Source of the DNA: Phlebopus portentosus
Taxonomy: Eukaryota > Basidiomycota > Agaricomycetes > Boletales > Boletinellaceae
Reading direction: 5' to 3'
NCBI GenBank assembly: GCA_037892935.1
Contig: JAYXKI010000012.1
Location: 434,001-498,000 of the forward strand
DNA length: 64,000 bases
Part shown: in pieces, positions 9,831-21,823 of the stretch
Numbering within the stretch: position 1 is the first letter of the stretch
Layout: every line of letters begins with the position of its first letter
Made by a program: the position numbers and the translations under genes
Notes under the pieces: generated by a model
The model's input: the letters and a program-made list of their open reading frames with translations, nothing else
The model's database searches: none
What the model was told of the DNA's origin: nothing

Positions 9831-12280
9831 CAACGAATCGGCTACCCCCCCAACTCCCTGTCCGATTCTGGACGAAATCTTCACGGACATGACATCTGGG
9901 TCGGACAAGCTTTACGACACCGTGCAGAAGAGGTGGCTCAGATGGCCTGAAACGAATAAACCAGGGAAGGAAGAGGAGGTCTGCAAGTTTCTGAATGAGA
10001 TTCTTGCGAGGGCACGTAGATTCCTATATGGATCAGATCGGGGTCCTGAGGACAGCACAGAGTGGATTTTCAGTGCGAAGTACGCAAATGTTATGATGAA
10101 ACTTGATGGAGTAGGTCGGAAGCCAGACATTGTACTCGTTCCCCGGGAAGACACTGAAGAGAAAGATCCGGGACCTTGGAGGGCGGTGCGTAGCGTCGGG
10201 GAACTGAGATCGACGGACTACCAGAACAACTTGCAGCTTGCCAAAGGAAGGCTTGCGCAGTATTCCCGCCTCATGTATGGAAGCCACGAGGGCCGACGCT
10301 TCACTCTCCTATTCAGTCTCATCGATGACAACATTGCCTTGTACAAGTACGACCGCTCAGGTGTCCTCATTTCCAAGGTATACAATGTCCATCATGCACC
10401 GATGACCTTCATGCGGATCATCGTTGGCCTAGCTCTAGGAGAAGACTATTTCCTTGGTTTCGATCCATCTTTCTTCAGCAGGGATGGGAAGGACTACGTC
10501 GAGCTCAATGATAAAGCGTACGAGATCGTCGAAGTGATCTACCGGCATTCGGTGATCCGGGGACGGGGATCCGTTGTACTCCATGTCATAGATGAAGAAA
10601 CTGGTGAAGATCTCGCTATAAAGGATCAATGGGTTGACACGGCGCGAGAGAAGAAAGAAGACTACTGGCTGAGACTTCTGGAGGCCCGCAACGCACAGAA
10701 TGTTGCGAGACTCGTCGATCACCAGTTGGTCCGATTCGAGGTCGGCGATGAGGGCATCGTGAATGATGATACTGCCTCTGACAGGGAAGACGTACCAGCG
10801 GAGCTGAAGGAAGGTATCGAAATACGCGAACACCGCAGAATTGGTGTGACACCATTCGGTGTGAATCTGAAGTATTTCAGATCCCTGAAGGAACTCGTTT
10901 CTGTATTCAGGGATTTTGCGGAGGGTATAAATTTGAAATATTGACACGACAACTTGCTTACTTTTAATGAATTAGGCATACGATCCATCTACAAGACCGA
11001 CGTTTTTCACCGTGACATTAGCCGACACAATTTGATCATAGCAAGGAAACGCGACGAGCCGATTGGAAAAGGCTACGTGATCGACTTCGATTGTGCTGCC
11101 AGTGTCAACCACCAGCGATCTGGAGTAGCCGACCTGACTGTAGGTACCGCTATCCGCATCAAAGATAGTTTACTGATAACACGTGCAGGGAACGATACCA
11201 TTCATGGCTATCTCGATACTGAGGAACAACGGCTGTCCGCACAAGTATTATTACGAGATGGAATCGCTGTTCTATGCACTTGTGTGGACATGCGTGACCG
11301 AGAATGGACCGAGACAAAATGGACGACCTCCATACACATTCGATTTCAAGAAGTCTCCGGTGGCTGCTTGGTGTGGACCGAAGATTGATGAGCTCGATGA
11401 CGAAGCGACTGTCTACATGAACACCGCTGCTGTCAAAAAGTTGATGCTGATCGATTTCAAAGAATTCGAAGCCCGAATCATTGCGCACATACCGCGGTAC
11501 TTTGAACCGATTTATGAGATGCTGAGGAGATTACGACGGCTTCTTTTCCAACCCAAGCAGGAGATCGCTGTCCCAGAGGAGCTTATGCCGGTATCCGAAC
11601 GCAAGGATGTCGACGAAGTATTTCAGACATTCATCAACATTTTCAACGAAGCTCTCGAACAGCTAGAATCAAGTGGTATTGACCCGGAGAACCCAATTAT
11701 CACGAATGACCTACAGTCAGGAAAGGAAAACGACATGCAGCAACCAACTATTGCAGAACCTGATGTGGTAGAGAGAGCTGCAAATCGACGACGTATGCAT
11801 CATCGGAAACGACGCGAAACCCGTATTGCTGCGGCCAAGGCGAAACTTGCGGGGGCAGGCGGGGAAGGTGCGCTTCATGGCGAGACAGAGGATCTGGACG
11901 CACAAAATGATCCTCAATCGCCCAGTCCGAGTCCGACGAAGGGATCAAATTCAATACATCCACTCAGTCTCGACCTTTCCAGTCGGATCAGCTCACGCAT
12001 CGCTGGTTCACATACCACGGTGTCTTCGCATACTGCAGTATCCCAGACCGCAGTTTCCTGGAAAACAACAAGTTTTGGAAATAATTCTGTCAGTGCACGT
12101 TCTCGCGGACCCGTGGGGACGCGAGGAACTGGTGCACGACGTGGTAGTAGACGAGGTGCTGGCTCGCTGAGCGGTGGTTCTCGTGGCGTCGGCTCACGGG
12201 ATACAAGTTCAGTTGGCGGTAAGCGTTCCGTTCCGGAAGGTGACCAGTCTCATTCGTCATCGAAGCGCCGCCGAGAGTAA

Positions 12281-12982
12281 TGGGTTTGAAGCGCATCTAC
12301 ATGTATCTGTAATTCCGGTACATCATACTCCCAGTAGTGTGGACCATTTCTTTGCTTTGCCTGATCATAGTCTGTTATTATCTTTGCATTTGTAGATATT
12401 TTTATATAACAACCTCATATAATAGCCAACTGAATGCTTACGAACTTGCAATAACCTCTTCTCTTGTGTTCTGCAGAAACGATCGCAGTATGGGGACGAC
12501 AAGCCGTGCGGTGTCACTTCTTTCTTCTAGCCACGACCAGCCATACATGATTGCGGGAGCCCAAATATTAATGGAAAGAAAAGTCGGCCGGAATTCGCGA
12601 TGTCCTTGACGGATACGGATCTGGCAGGTGTTTCTGATCTCATTGGAGAATAATTTTCAGACCATATAGCCAGCGGAAAAGTATTTCTTGTGGATGACCC
12701 CACCTTAGATGAGATGAGAAAGTACGTGTCAGTTCAGGTCAGACTCGTCGTCAGACGCGAACTATATACATGTATAGCATGCACGCCGCTTCGTGACATG
12801 TCATCACTGTAAGAAAAAGATGCTAAAGTCATTTCACAATTTGCGATAAAGACAGACAAAAGCAATCTCAGAAAAGAAAACAGTCGTGATCATAGTAAAG
12901 TTGGTGCAGGATTCGAATATTTTATTCTCCGCCGGAATTCGGATTCAACCATCCTCGAGCCATACATAAATGACTTGATGCC
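12281..12982 (+). other. Spacer U1/U2
   Basis: 3' flank of the kinase and start of the next unit. A 17-codon frame (ATG 12600, MSLTDTDLAGVSDLIGE) is kept in all spacers with small changes. It may be an exon or a small peptide; no convincing larger gene is seen. Confidence 0.4.
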
Positions 12983-14620
12983 ATGGTTCTCGACGCCAAC
13001 CTCCTCACTTGTGCAACCATGTTCCTCCTTAGGCATGCATAAGACCATCCCGAACGGACCTTTCTGTTTTGCAGGACGCCGAGTCAGTGATTCTCGATGT
13101 TAGAACTAGGACGAAGCTACCGTACGACGTTGTTCTTCGAATCGTGTCGAGCCTGGAGGAGGATCAAGAGAAGGGACGACGGAGTTGGCTGAACCAGCAC
13201 TCTACTCCAAAGACAGAGTTTGGCACGTGGCGTCGATCGAACTTTTTTGTAAAGAGGTAGGTAGCCTTCGCAAGCAACAGGGCGTTCCTTGTATTCTGTC
13301 ATACATTAGAAAGGCGAAGGGATCTCCGTCGAACGCCGGTCCGATCAATCTTCTCTTATATATTTTGCACCGACGGAGCACGCAGAGAATTCGGCTTCGA
13401 TCCACCTCTGGCTCTTGACCGTGTGTACGAAATGTGTCCAAACATACAACCGCGCACAGGGGGCAGAGTTATGTTTCTGAGCCATTTATATAGGAAAAAA
13501 AAAGCCTGTGATTGGCAGATTTCCTTCAGACACTGATCGTGTTGCAAATAGAGTGCATTCAATCCGCGTCATATAGAACGACTGGACGTCAATGAACTGA
13601 CGCACCTCGAGTTCAAGCCACCCGGAGGGGATCTGAATTTGCTCGCTTCGGTGCTCTGTTTTCCTGTGCTCGAAGATGCTCGAAGACCTCACCGTCATGA
13701 ACTAGTCATCGCAAAATTCTGCACGGGTTTATAACCGTGTATGCGGTTTATGTTGCCTTATGAACTTTCATAATCAGTCATAAGCAGTTATAATTGCTTG
13801 TAAACTGACGTAATACTACATAATACCATACAGAATTTTGCAACGTATACGCTGCACCTTAGCTCCTATAATCAAGTGCAGTGGCCGGAAACGCCACGAA
13901 TAAGAAGGCTATGCCTCTTTTCGTGTTTCTCTCTGTTCGAAAACATATTTCCGCTGTTTCGAAGCTCCTCAGGAGCTGGATTACGTGTTCTCGAAATTGT
14001 GAACGAGACCTTTCTGCGTGACGACGCGTGGTCCCGTATTGCGGCCGTCGGTACTTCTCTCGAAATATTTCCCTTCTCTCCTTACTACGCTCCTGACTGC
14101 GTATATGGACTCAACTTATTCATCCCAGCTTCGATGGTCGCACTATGCATCCCCGTCGACGTTTTCTACGCGGATTTGCCGCCGGAGTCCCCTGATTCCC
14201 TGGAACCTCTTATCAAACTCACCAGAAGCCCCAAACATCTTACAATAATAGAAACGCCTCTTTCGCGTTTCACGAGAGGCATCTACGAACCCAGTCTGCA
14301 AAGTGCGATCATGCGTCTTATCATGATGCATCAAATAGGGAGGGCCTGTCCGTATTTGAGAACCATCCACCTATGCGGAATGAAACCTGGACAAGGACGT
14401 CCTGTTCTAAGTGATCTAGAAGATTTGGATACCAAGAGCGGTATCAAGCTGGTAAATACATTCACTGTAAGTAAAGAAGATACCTGTAACCTGTGATTTT
14501 TCTATTCAGCTCACCGATTTTCTCTTTCTTACACCAAGAATTGACGAGCACAATTATTCCAAGACGGTTCAGGAGAATAGACACTGCTTTACAGGACTGG
14601 ACCGTAGAATAATCCATTGA
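12983..14620 (+). pseudogene. F-box-like/LRR-like gene copy, U2
   Basis: The putative 5' part (ATG 12983) is followed by a splice-acceptor-like tract ending TTTTGCAG at about 13074, then the F-box-like segment (LPYDVVLRIVSSLEEDQ), which stops at 13258. The LRR-like C-terminal part is open from 13876 to 14496 (206 codons, with RACPYLRTIHLCG), then a GTAAGT...CAG intron and a stop at 14618-14620. The TIR element at 13707-13845 separates the two halves. Same weak family assignment as U1; probably not functional as one protein. Confidence 0.4.
13707..13845. mobile_element. 139-bp TIR element in the U2 F-box-like gene
   Basis: Same element and site as 905-1043. Ends carry CGCAAAATTCTGCA and, at the other end, its inverse with one change. 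Confidence 0.7.
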
Positions 14621-15621
14621 ATACCAATTCTGCCAATAGATTCGAGAGGGTATCTCTTGATTTCGCTCGGAGACCACTTGTCTATGTGAGAAGGCAACCA
14701 GACGAGAACGAGTGTGGTAGAAAGGCATGGAAGAATCGACTACTCGAGAACGGGCCATCAAAAGGAGATAAGCGAAAGGACGCGCCTTTTACTTGCTCTA
14801 ATCTCACTTCCTTGATTGGCTAGATGCTGTACCTGAGAGAACTGGTTTGCGGATGTAATATAATTCTGCGTCTTTTTATTTTTACGTATCGCATACCCTC
14901 CTCTGCATGAGGAGGATTTCTCTAGTGTATGAGGAAAGTATGCGACGAACGAGTCCTAATCAGAGAATGATGCGCTGAGCGTAAAAACCTATATCCAGGC
15001 AAAGGATTTCCGCGTTCCGGTTCAAGTAACAGTGACAGTGAGGGGGAAAAAGGAAGGGGGGTTACGGTCGAAGTCAAAAACATACATGACAGGTTCATTT
15101 CTGGACAGGGCTTTTACGTACTCAAAATAGTTGGAGACGGGATTCCTTTCCTTGGAGTACCGGTCGACAGGAATCGGTTATTTACCATCGAGACAAATCA
15201 CGCCGGGAGAGAATCACGACGGACGGACGACGGTATACTGGTGTGGAGAGGATTGCCTATGAGTCACGATTGGCTCGGGAGATTACGCAAAGAAATGAGA
15301 CCAGTAAGGACATGTGAGACAAGTTGGAGGACACCAAGAGACGTCAGTTGGCTCTGAAAGAATATTTGCGAGAAATAGTCGACGTGTCAAGGAGAGTGCC
15401 CAAGCTGCACATCCCATCGCCAAGTTTTCCGTGGATTCTTGGGATACTACCAACAGACTGTCTTGGCTCAAACGCAGTATCTGGCCACAAATGTGAAGGT
15501 CAGTAGTAGACTCGGAAGAACGTATTTATGGACACGCACGGCCGAACGGACGACCCACTTGCGGGACAGTACTTTCTTTCTTCGATCAGTCTTGGATCAT
15601 GACTGGCAAATGGCGCTGTAA
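14621..15621 (+). other. Conserved segment of unknown function, U2
   Basis: Equivalent of 1807-2753 with small indels. Frames resembling RDRFISGQGFYVLK and MEDTKRRQLALKEYLREIVD are kept but not continuous. No family recognised. Confidence 0.35.
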
Positions 15622-16225
15622 AGTCTCGAGATCAGTATAAAGCGAACCCGTCGATCCATAAGTAGCCAAGTCAGTGCCAGGTAAAGACGATATCCTCAGA
15701 ACTTGAACTCTGAGTCCTCAGGCCGCAGGGGTGGATCGGAAAACCTCCGAAGCACAACAGGCCACAGGAGACAACGGTAGTAAAGCTTACCTATCCATAT
15801 CCCAATCACAGAGTACAATGCAAGCATTCATGTTTAACCAGAGTTTGAACTCACCTGCATTTTTGTCAGTTGATCAGGAGGATAAGTACGTATAGTTGCA
15901 AGCATGAATCACTTGCATGAGGTTGGCAAAGAGTCCGGTGCAAACAGAATTTCATTGCTTCATAGTGATGGGAGATAAGGTTAGCCGATGAAAGAAGTCG
16001 ATAAATATGGAAGGACCACGTGGAGAGACGCGACAAATCACGCTGTGACAAGCGTAGAATGAATTGAACTCGGCACCGCCACAACTTCAACTTGTTTTCG
16101 AGCCACGACCAGTCGCACCTGACTCACTGTCCTTTATCCTTTCAGAAAAGGAAAGTAGGCCACAACCAAGCGTATCATTTAAGTATGTTCTGTGCATTTC
16201 CTTTCCTTAACATATCTCTGCTAAC
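15622..16225 (+). promoter_or_regulatory. Upstream region of the U2 kinase
   Basis: No gene seen. The last stretch before the ATG is near-identical to that of the other copies, with a pyrimidine tract ending TTTCAG that could close a leader intron. Confidence 0.4.
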
Positions 16226-19136
16226 ATGTCCACTTATCCACAGTCGACTTACTCGAAGCATCCTCTTATCGATCCTGCTACCGTCACTTCCACACCGCAT
16301 ACGCGCTTGAGGGCTAACGAGCTCAAGAAGAACCGTGGAGAATACGACAAGAAGGCGAAACTCGAGACGGTCAACGATATAAACAAGGCTCTCGAAGGCG
16401 AACTGATGGACTCAATCCTGGAGGATGTTCCCAATCTCATCGAGAAGCGTTTCCCCACAGTCTTATTTCAAAGACTGCACGGCCAACATGGATCCATATC
16501 GCTTGCGAACGATCCCTACTTTCCAAACCACAAAGACCTTAAAGATTTTGATTCTGGATCAGGCCCCGTTGTCCAAGATGGTGGCTCCAATGCACAAGCT
16601 CCCTCCCAAGGACCCATCCCATCAGATCGAGACGTATTTGATGGCCCATTGATTCATAACACCGACTCTTCTCGACCTCGGCCTTCCAACGAATTGGCTA
16701 CCCCCCCAACTCCCTGTCCGATTCTGGACGAAATCTTCACAGACATGACATCTGGGTCGGACAAGCTTTACGACTCCGTGCAGAAGAAGTGGCTCAGATG
16801 GCCTGAAACGAATAAACCAGGGAAGGAAGAGGAGGTCTGCAAGTTTCTGAATGAGATTCTTGCGAGGGCACGCAAATACCTATATGGATCAGATCGGGGT
16901 CCTGAGGACAGCACAGAGTGGATTTTCAGTGCGAAGTACGCAAATGTTATGATGAAACTTGATGGAGTAGGTCGGAAGCCAGACGTTGTACTCGTTCCCC
17001 GGGAAGACGCTGAAGAGAAAGATCCGGGACCTTGGAGGGCGGTGCGTAGCGTCGGGGAACTGAGATCGACGGACTACCAGAACAACTTGCAGCTTGCCAA
17101 AGGAAGGCTTGCGCAGTATTCCCGCCTCATGTATGGAAGCCACGAGGGCCGACGCTTCACTCTCCTATTCAGTCTCATCGATGACAACATTGCCTTGTAC
17201 AAGTACGACCGCTCAGGTGTCCTCATTTCCAAGGTATACAATGTCCATCATGCACCGATGACCTTCATGCGGATCATCGTTGGCCTAGCTCTAGGAGAAG
17301 ACTATTTCCTTGGTTTCGATCCATCTTTCTTCAGCAGGGATGGGAAGGACTACGTCGAGCTCAATGATAAAGCGTACGAGATCGTCGAAGTGATCTACCG
17401 GCATTCGGTGATCCGGGGACGGGGATCCGTTGTACTCCATGTCATAGATGAAGAAACTGGTGAAGATCTCGCTATAAAGGATCAATGGGTTGACACGGCG
17501 CGAGAGAAGAAAGAAGACTACTGGCTGAGACTTCTGGAGGCCCGCAACGCACAGAATGTTGCGAGACTCGTCGATCACCAGTTGGTCCGATTCGAGGTCG
17601 GCGATGAGGGCATCGTGAATGATGATACTGCCTCTGACAGGGAAGACGTACCAGCGGAGCTGAAGGAAGGTATCGAAATACGCGAACACCGCAGAATTGG
17701 TGTGACACCATTCGGTGTGAATCTGAAGTATTTCAGATCCCTGAAGGAACTCGTTTCTGTATTCAGGGATTTTGCGGAGGGTATAAATTTGAAATATTGA
17801 CACGACAACTTGCTTACTTTTAATGAATTAGGCATACGATCCATCTACAAGACCGACGTTTTTCACCGTGACATTAGCCGACACAATTTGATCATAGCAA
17901 GGAAACGCGACGAGCCGATTGGAAAAGGCTACGTGATCGACTTCGATTGTGCTGCCAGTGTCAACCACCAGCGATCTGGAGTAGCCGACCTGACTGTAGG
18001 TTCCGCTAGCTGCATCAAAGATAGTTTACTGATAACACATACAGGGAACGATACCATTCATGGCTATCTCGATACTGAAGAACAACGGCTGCCCACACAA
18101 GTATTATTACGAGATGGAGTCGCTGTTCTATGCACTTGTGTGGACATGCGTGACCGAGAATGGACCGAGACAAAATGGACGACCTCCATACACATTCGAT
18201 TTCAAGGAGTCTCCGGTGGCTGCTTGGTGTGGACCGAAGATCGATGAGCTCGATGACGAAGCGACTGTCTACAGGAGCATCGCTGCTGTCAAAAAGTTGA
18301 TGCTGATTGATGTCCAGGAATTCGAAGATCGAATCGTTTCGTACATACCGCGGTATTTTGAACCGATTTATGAGATGCTGAGGAGATTACGACAGCTTCT
18401 TTTCCAACCCAAGCATGGGATCGTTGTCCCAGAGGAGCTGATACCGATATCCGAACGCATGGATGTCGACAAAGTATTTCAGACATTCATCAGCATTTTC
18501 AACGAAGCTCTCGAACAGCTGGAATCAAGTAGTACTGACCCGGAGAACCCCGTTTCTACGAATGACCTGCAGTCAGAAAAGGAAAAGGAAATGCTGCAGC
18601 CAACTATTGCAGAACCTGATGTGGTAGAGAGAGCTGCGAATCGACGACGTATGCATCATCGGAAACGACGCGAAACCCGTATTGCTGCGGCCAAGGCGAA
18701 ACTTGAGGGGGCAGGCGGGGAAGGTGCGCTTCATGACGAGACAGAAGACCTGGACGCACAAAATGATCCTCAATCGCCCAGTCCGAGTCCGACAAAGGGA
18801 TCAAATTCAATACATCCACTCAGTCTCGACCTTTCCAGTCGGATCAGCTCACGCATCGCCGGTTCACATACCACGGTGTCTTCGCATACTGCAGTATCCC
18901 ACACCGCAGTTTCCTGGAAAACAACAAGTTTTAGAAACAACCCTACCAGTTCACGTTCTCGCGGAGCCATGGGGACGCGAGGAATTGGTGCACGACGTGG
19001 TAGTAGACGAGGTGCTGGCTCGCTGAGCGGTGGTTCTCGTGGCGTCGGCTCACGGGATACAAGTTCAGTTGGCGGTAAGCGTTCCGTTCCGGAGGGTGAC
19101 CAGTCTCATTCGTCATCGAAGCGCCGCCGAGGGTAA
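16226..19136 (+). CDS. Fungal-type (FunK1) protein kinase, copy U2, 936 aa
   Basis: Exons 16226-17780, 17832-17995 and 18045-19136 (introns 51 and 49 nt, GT-AG) give 936 codons. Residues 1-150 are low complexity. Residues 150-390 form a conserved N-terminal module with RKPDVVLVP and VGELRS, resembling the PD...ExK pattern of restriction-nuclease folds but with Arg280 where Lys is usual. The kinase has a Gly-rich RGRGS, Lys418 (AIKDQW), HRD 530-532 with catalytic Asp532 and Asn537, metal-binding Asp555 in IDFDCA, and GTIPFMA then ESLFYALVW, a FunK1 signature. Residues 650-715 vary between copies. The tail is Ser/Arg-rich and basic (RRMHHRKRR; ends SSKRRRG), suggesting nuclear targeting. FunK1 substrates are unknown. 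Confidence 0.9.
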
Positions 19137-19836
19137 TGGGTTCGAAGCGCATCTATCTCTAATTCCGGTACATCATACTCCCACTAGTGTTGACCATTTC
19201 TTTGCTTTGCTTGATCATAGTCTGATAGTATTATCTTTGCATTTGTAGAAACTTGTATATAACAACCTCATGTAATAGCCAACTGACTGCTTACGAACTT
19301 GCAAAAAATTCTTCTCTTGTGTTCTGCAGAAACGATCGGAAACGATCGCAGTATGGGGACGACAAGCCGTGCGGTGTCACTTCTTTCTTCTAGCCACGAC
19401 CAGCCGTGCATGATTGGGGGAGCCCAAATGGAAAGAAAAGTCGGCCGGAATTCGCGATGTCCTCGACGTATATGGATCTGGCAGGCGCTTCTGATCTCAT
19501 TGGAGAATAATCCTCAGACCATATAGCCAGCGGAAAAGTATTTCTTGTGGATGACCCCAACTTAGATGAGATGAGAAAGTACTCGTCAGTTCAGGTCAGA
19601 CTCGTCGTCAGACGCGAACTATATACATGTATAGCACGCACGCCGCTTCGTGACGTGTCATCACTGTAAGGAAAAGATGCTAAAGTCATTTCACTATTTG
19701 CGATAAAGACAGACAAAAGCAATCTCAATAGAAAACAGTCGTGATCATAGTAAAGTTGGTGCAGGATTCGAATATTTTATTCTCCGCCGGAATTAGGATT
19801 CAACCATCCTCGAGCCATACATAAATGATTGATGCC
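19137..19836 (+). other. Spacer U2/U3
   Basis: Kinase 3' flank and unit junction. Same short conserved frame (ATG about 19457) as in the other spacers, with a duplicated GGAAACGATC tract near 19330. No larger gene seen. Confidence 0.4.
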
Positions 19837-21823
19837 ATGGTTCTCGACGCCAACCTCCTCACTTGTGCAACCATGTTCCTCCTTAGGCATGCATGAGACC
19901 ATCCCGAACGGATCTTTCTGTTTTGCAGGACGCCGAGTCAGTGGTGTCGAAGTTAGAAATACTAGGACGAATCTACCGTACAACGTTGTTCTTCGAATCG
20001 TGTCGAGCCTGGAGGAGGATCAAGAGAAGGGACGAGGGTGTTGGCTGTATACAAAGACCGTGTTTGGACCAACACTCTACTCCGCATGCCTCGGAGACAG
20101 AGTTTGGCACGTGGCGTCGATCGAACTTCTTTATAAAGAGGTGGTCTTCGCAAGCAACAGGTCTGTCATACATTAGAAAGGCGAAGGGATCTCCGTCTGC
20201 TGGTCCGATCAATTTTCTTCTCTTATATATTTTGCGCCGACGGAGCACGCAGAGAATTCGGCTTCGACCCACCTCTGGCTCTTGACCGTGTGCACGAAAT
20301 GTGTCCAAACATACAACTCCGTATTGTCTAGGGCTCCGCAGCGTATCGACTCGAAGAACAAAAATATCCGCCCGTATTTATACGGTCGTATGCGTATATT
20401 TTCAGGGCTTGAAATCTGTGAGAAACTCGGACTTGAATGAAAAAGTGGCCCATTTTACATCAAAATTAGTCGTTACTCAGCGAAATTATAGCATTGGATA
20501 TTTTTCTCAAGACATGAGTACCGGGTTTGACATTGGAATCAAGGGCTGTCTTGCTTATATTATGAGAATTTTATAAGTCACACAACCTTGCCTGACAGAA
20601 TCTCGTCGTCTATGATCAAGTTGAAATCTGTGTCGGCTGTTTTGAGTCAAGGAGTGTCCGGTAAGCATTTTTTGGGCTCGAACGTGAAGCCTAACGGCCA
20701 ATATATTATATGAGTAGGCTTAGCCCCGTATACGCGTATACGCCGTATATTATACGTGCGTATGCGTATCACACTTCAGAACCAAATATACGCTCGTGTT
20801 TTATACGAGCGTATGCGTATAAGCCTAAAATTATACGCGCGGAGCCCTAGTATTGTCAGTGCGTCTATCGTTCCATCTTCAGGTTCCTTCAGACACTGAT
20901 CGTGTTGCAAATAGAGTGCATACGATCCGCAGTATATGGGGACGACTGGACTTACGCACCTCAAGTTTAAGCCACCCGGAGGGGATCTGAAATTGTTCGC
21001 TTCGGTGCTCTGTTTTCCTGCACTCGAAGAGCTGACCATCATGAATTATACGCTGCACCTTAGCTCCTATAATCAAACGCAGTGGCCGGAAATGCCACGA
21101 AAAGAAGGCTATGCCTCTCTTCGCGTTCCACTCTGTTCGAAAACATATTTCTGCTGTTCCGAAGCTCCTCAGGAGCTGGATTACGTATTCTCGAAATTGT
21201 GAACGGCACCTATCTGTGTAACGACGCGTGGTCCCGTATTGCGACCGTCGGTACTTCTCTCGAAATATTTCCCTTCTCTCCTTACTACGCTCCTGACTGC
21301 GTATATGGACTCAGCTTATTCATACCAGCTTCGATGGTCGCACTATGCATCCCCGCCGACGTTTTCTACGTGGATTTACCGCCGGAGTCCCCTGATTCCC
21401 TTGAACCTCTTATCAATATCCCCAGAAGCCTCAAACATCTTATAACGATAGAAACGCCTCTTTCGCTGCGTTTTCCGCAAGGCGCCTCCGAACTCGGTCT
21501 GCAGAGTGCGATCACGCGTCTTATCATGACGTATCAAATAGGGAGGGCCTGTCCGTATTTGAGAACCATCCACCTATGCGGAATGAAACCTGGACAAGGA
21601 CGTCCTGTTCTAAGTGATCTAGAAGATTTGGATACCAAGAGCGGTATCAAGCTGGTAAATACATTCACTGTAAGTAAAGAAGATACCTGTAACCTGTGAT
21701 TTTTCTGTTCAGCTCACCGACTTTCTCTTTCTTACTCCTAGGATTGGCGAACACAATTATTCCAAGATGGTTCAGGAGAATAGACACTGTTTCACAGGAC
21801 TGGACCGTAGAATAATCCATTGA
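19837..21823 (+). pseudogene. F-box-like/LRR-like gene copy, U3
   Basis: One of two copies without the 139-bp insert, so the LRR-like segment is readable: LTHLKFKPPGGDLKLFAS then FPALEELTIMNYTLHLSS from 20936. The C-terminal part is open at 21082-21699 in another frame, followed by the GTAAGT...CAG intron and a stop at 21821. The LTHLKFK and PALEELTI spacing is typical of fungal F-box/LRR proteins. A 523-bp TIR element (20328-20850) and extra sequence in the F-box part break the frame. Confidence 0.42.
20328..20850. mobile_element. 523-bp TIR element (MITE-like) with 6-bp target duplication
   Basis: The ends are perfect 12-bp inverted repeats CTAGGGCTCCGC / GCGGAGCCCTAG, flanked by TATTGT on both sides (20322-20327 and 20851-20856); the empty site in U4 has TATTGT once. 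The right part is rich in TATACG motifs, with a perfect palindrome CGTATACGCGTATACG at 20727-20742 and a further ATACGCTCGT/ACGAGCGTAT hairpin. No transposase, so non-autonomous; superfamily not recognised. Confidence 0.85.

Larger units (their letters stand above)
3358..12280 (+). pseudogene. FunK1 protein kinase gene copy U1, split by a copia element
   Basis: Fungal-type kinase interrupted after base 3823 by a retrotransposon. Coding resumes at 9836 after the CAACG duplication. The flanking exon pieces (3358-3823 and 9836-10924) sum to the same exon-1 length as in intact copies, so the gene was open before the insertion. Exon 2 is 10976-11139 and exon 3 is 11189-12280, with introns of 51 and 49 nt. 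Kinase motifs after the insertion are intact: a lysine in LAIKDQW, HRDISRHN, and IDFDCA in place of DFG. The copia lies antisense within exon 1. The allele should not give full-length kinase; a shorter product from a start after 9836 is conceivable. Confidence 0.9.
83..12885 (+). repeat. Tandem array unit U1
   Basis: First complete unit of the array, counted from the shared GCGATCATAG/GTGATCATAG motif. Order: F-box-like gene, unknown conserved segment, FunK1 kinase. The 6007-bp copia element plus its 5-bp duplication account for the extra length; without them the unit is about 6.8 kb. Confidence 0.9.
12886..19740 (+). repeat. Tandem array unit U2
   Basis: 6855 bp, same gene order as the other units and no retrotransposon. 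Carries the 139-bp TIR element in the F-box-like gene and an open kinase. Confidence 0.9.

Noticed and set aside
10435..10947. 170-codon open frame antisense to the kinase, recurring in all units
   Set aside because: It is a shadow of the conserved kinase exon; it recurs only because the exon is conserved and shows no domain.
20301..20576. 91-codon frame spanning the left part of the 523-bp TIR element
   Set aside because: Starts outside and ends inside a non-autonomous element; composition not protein-like.
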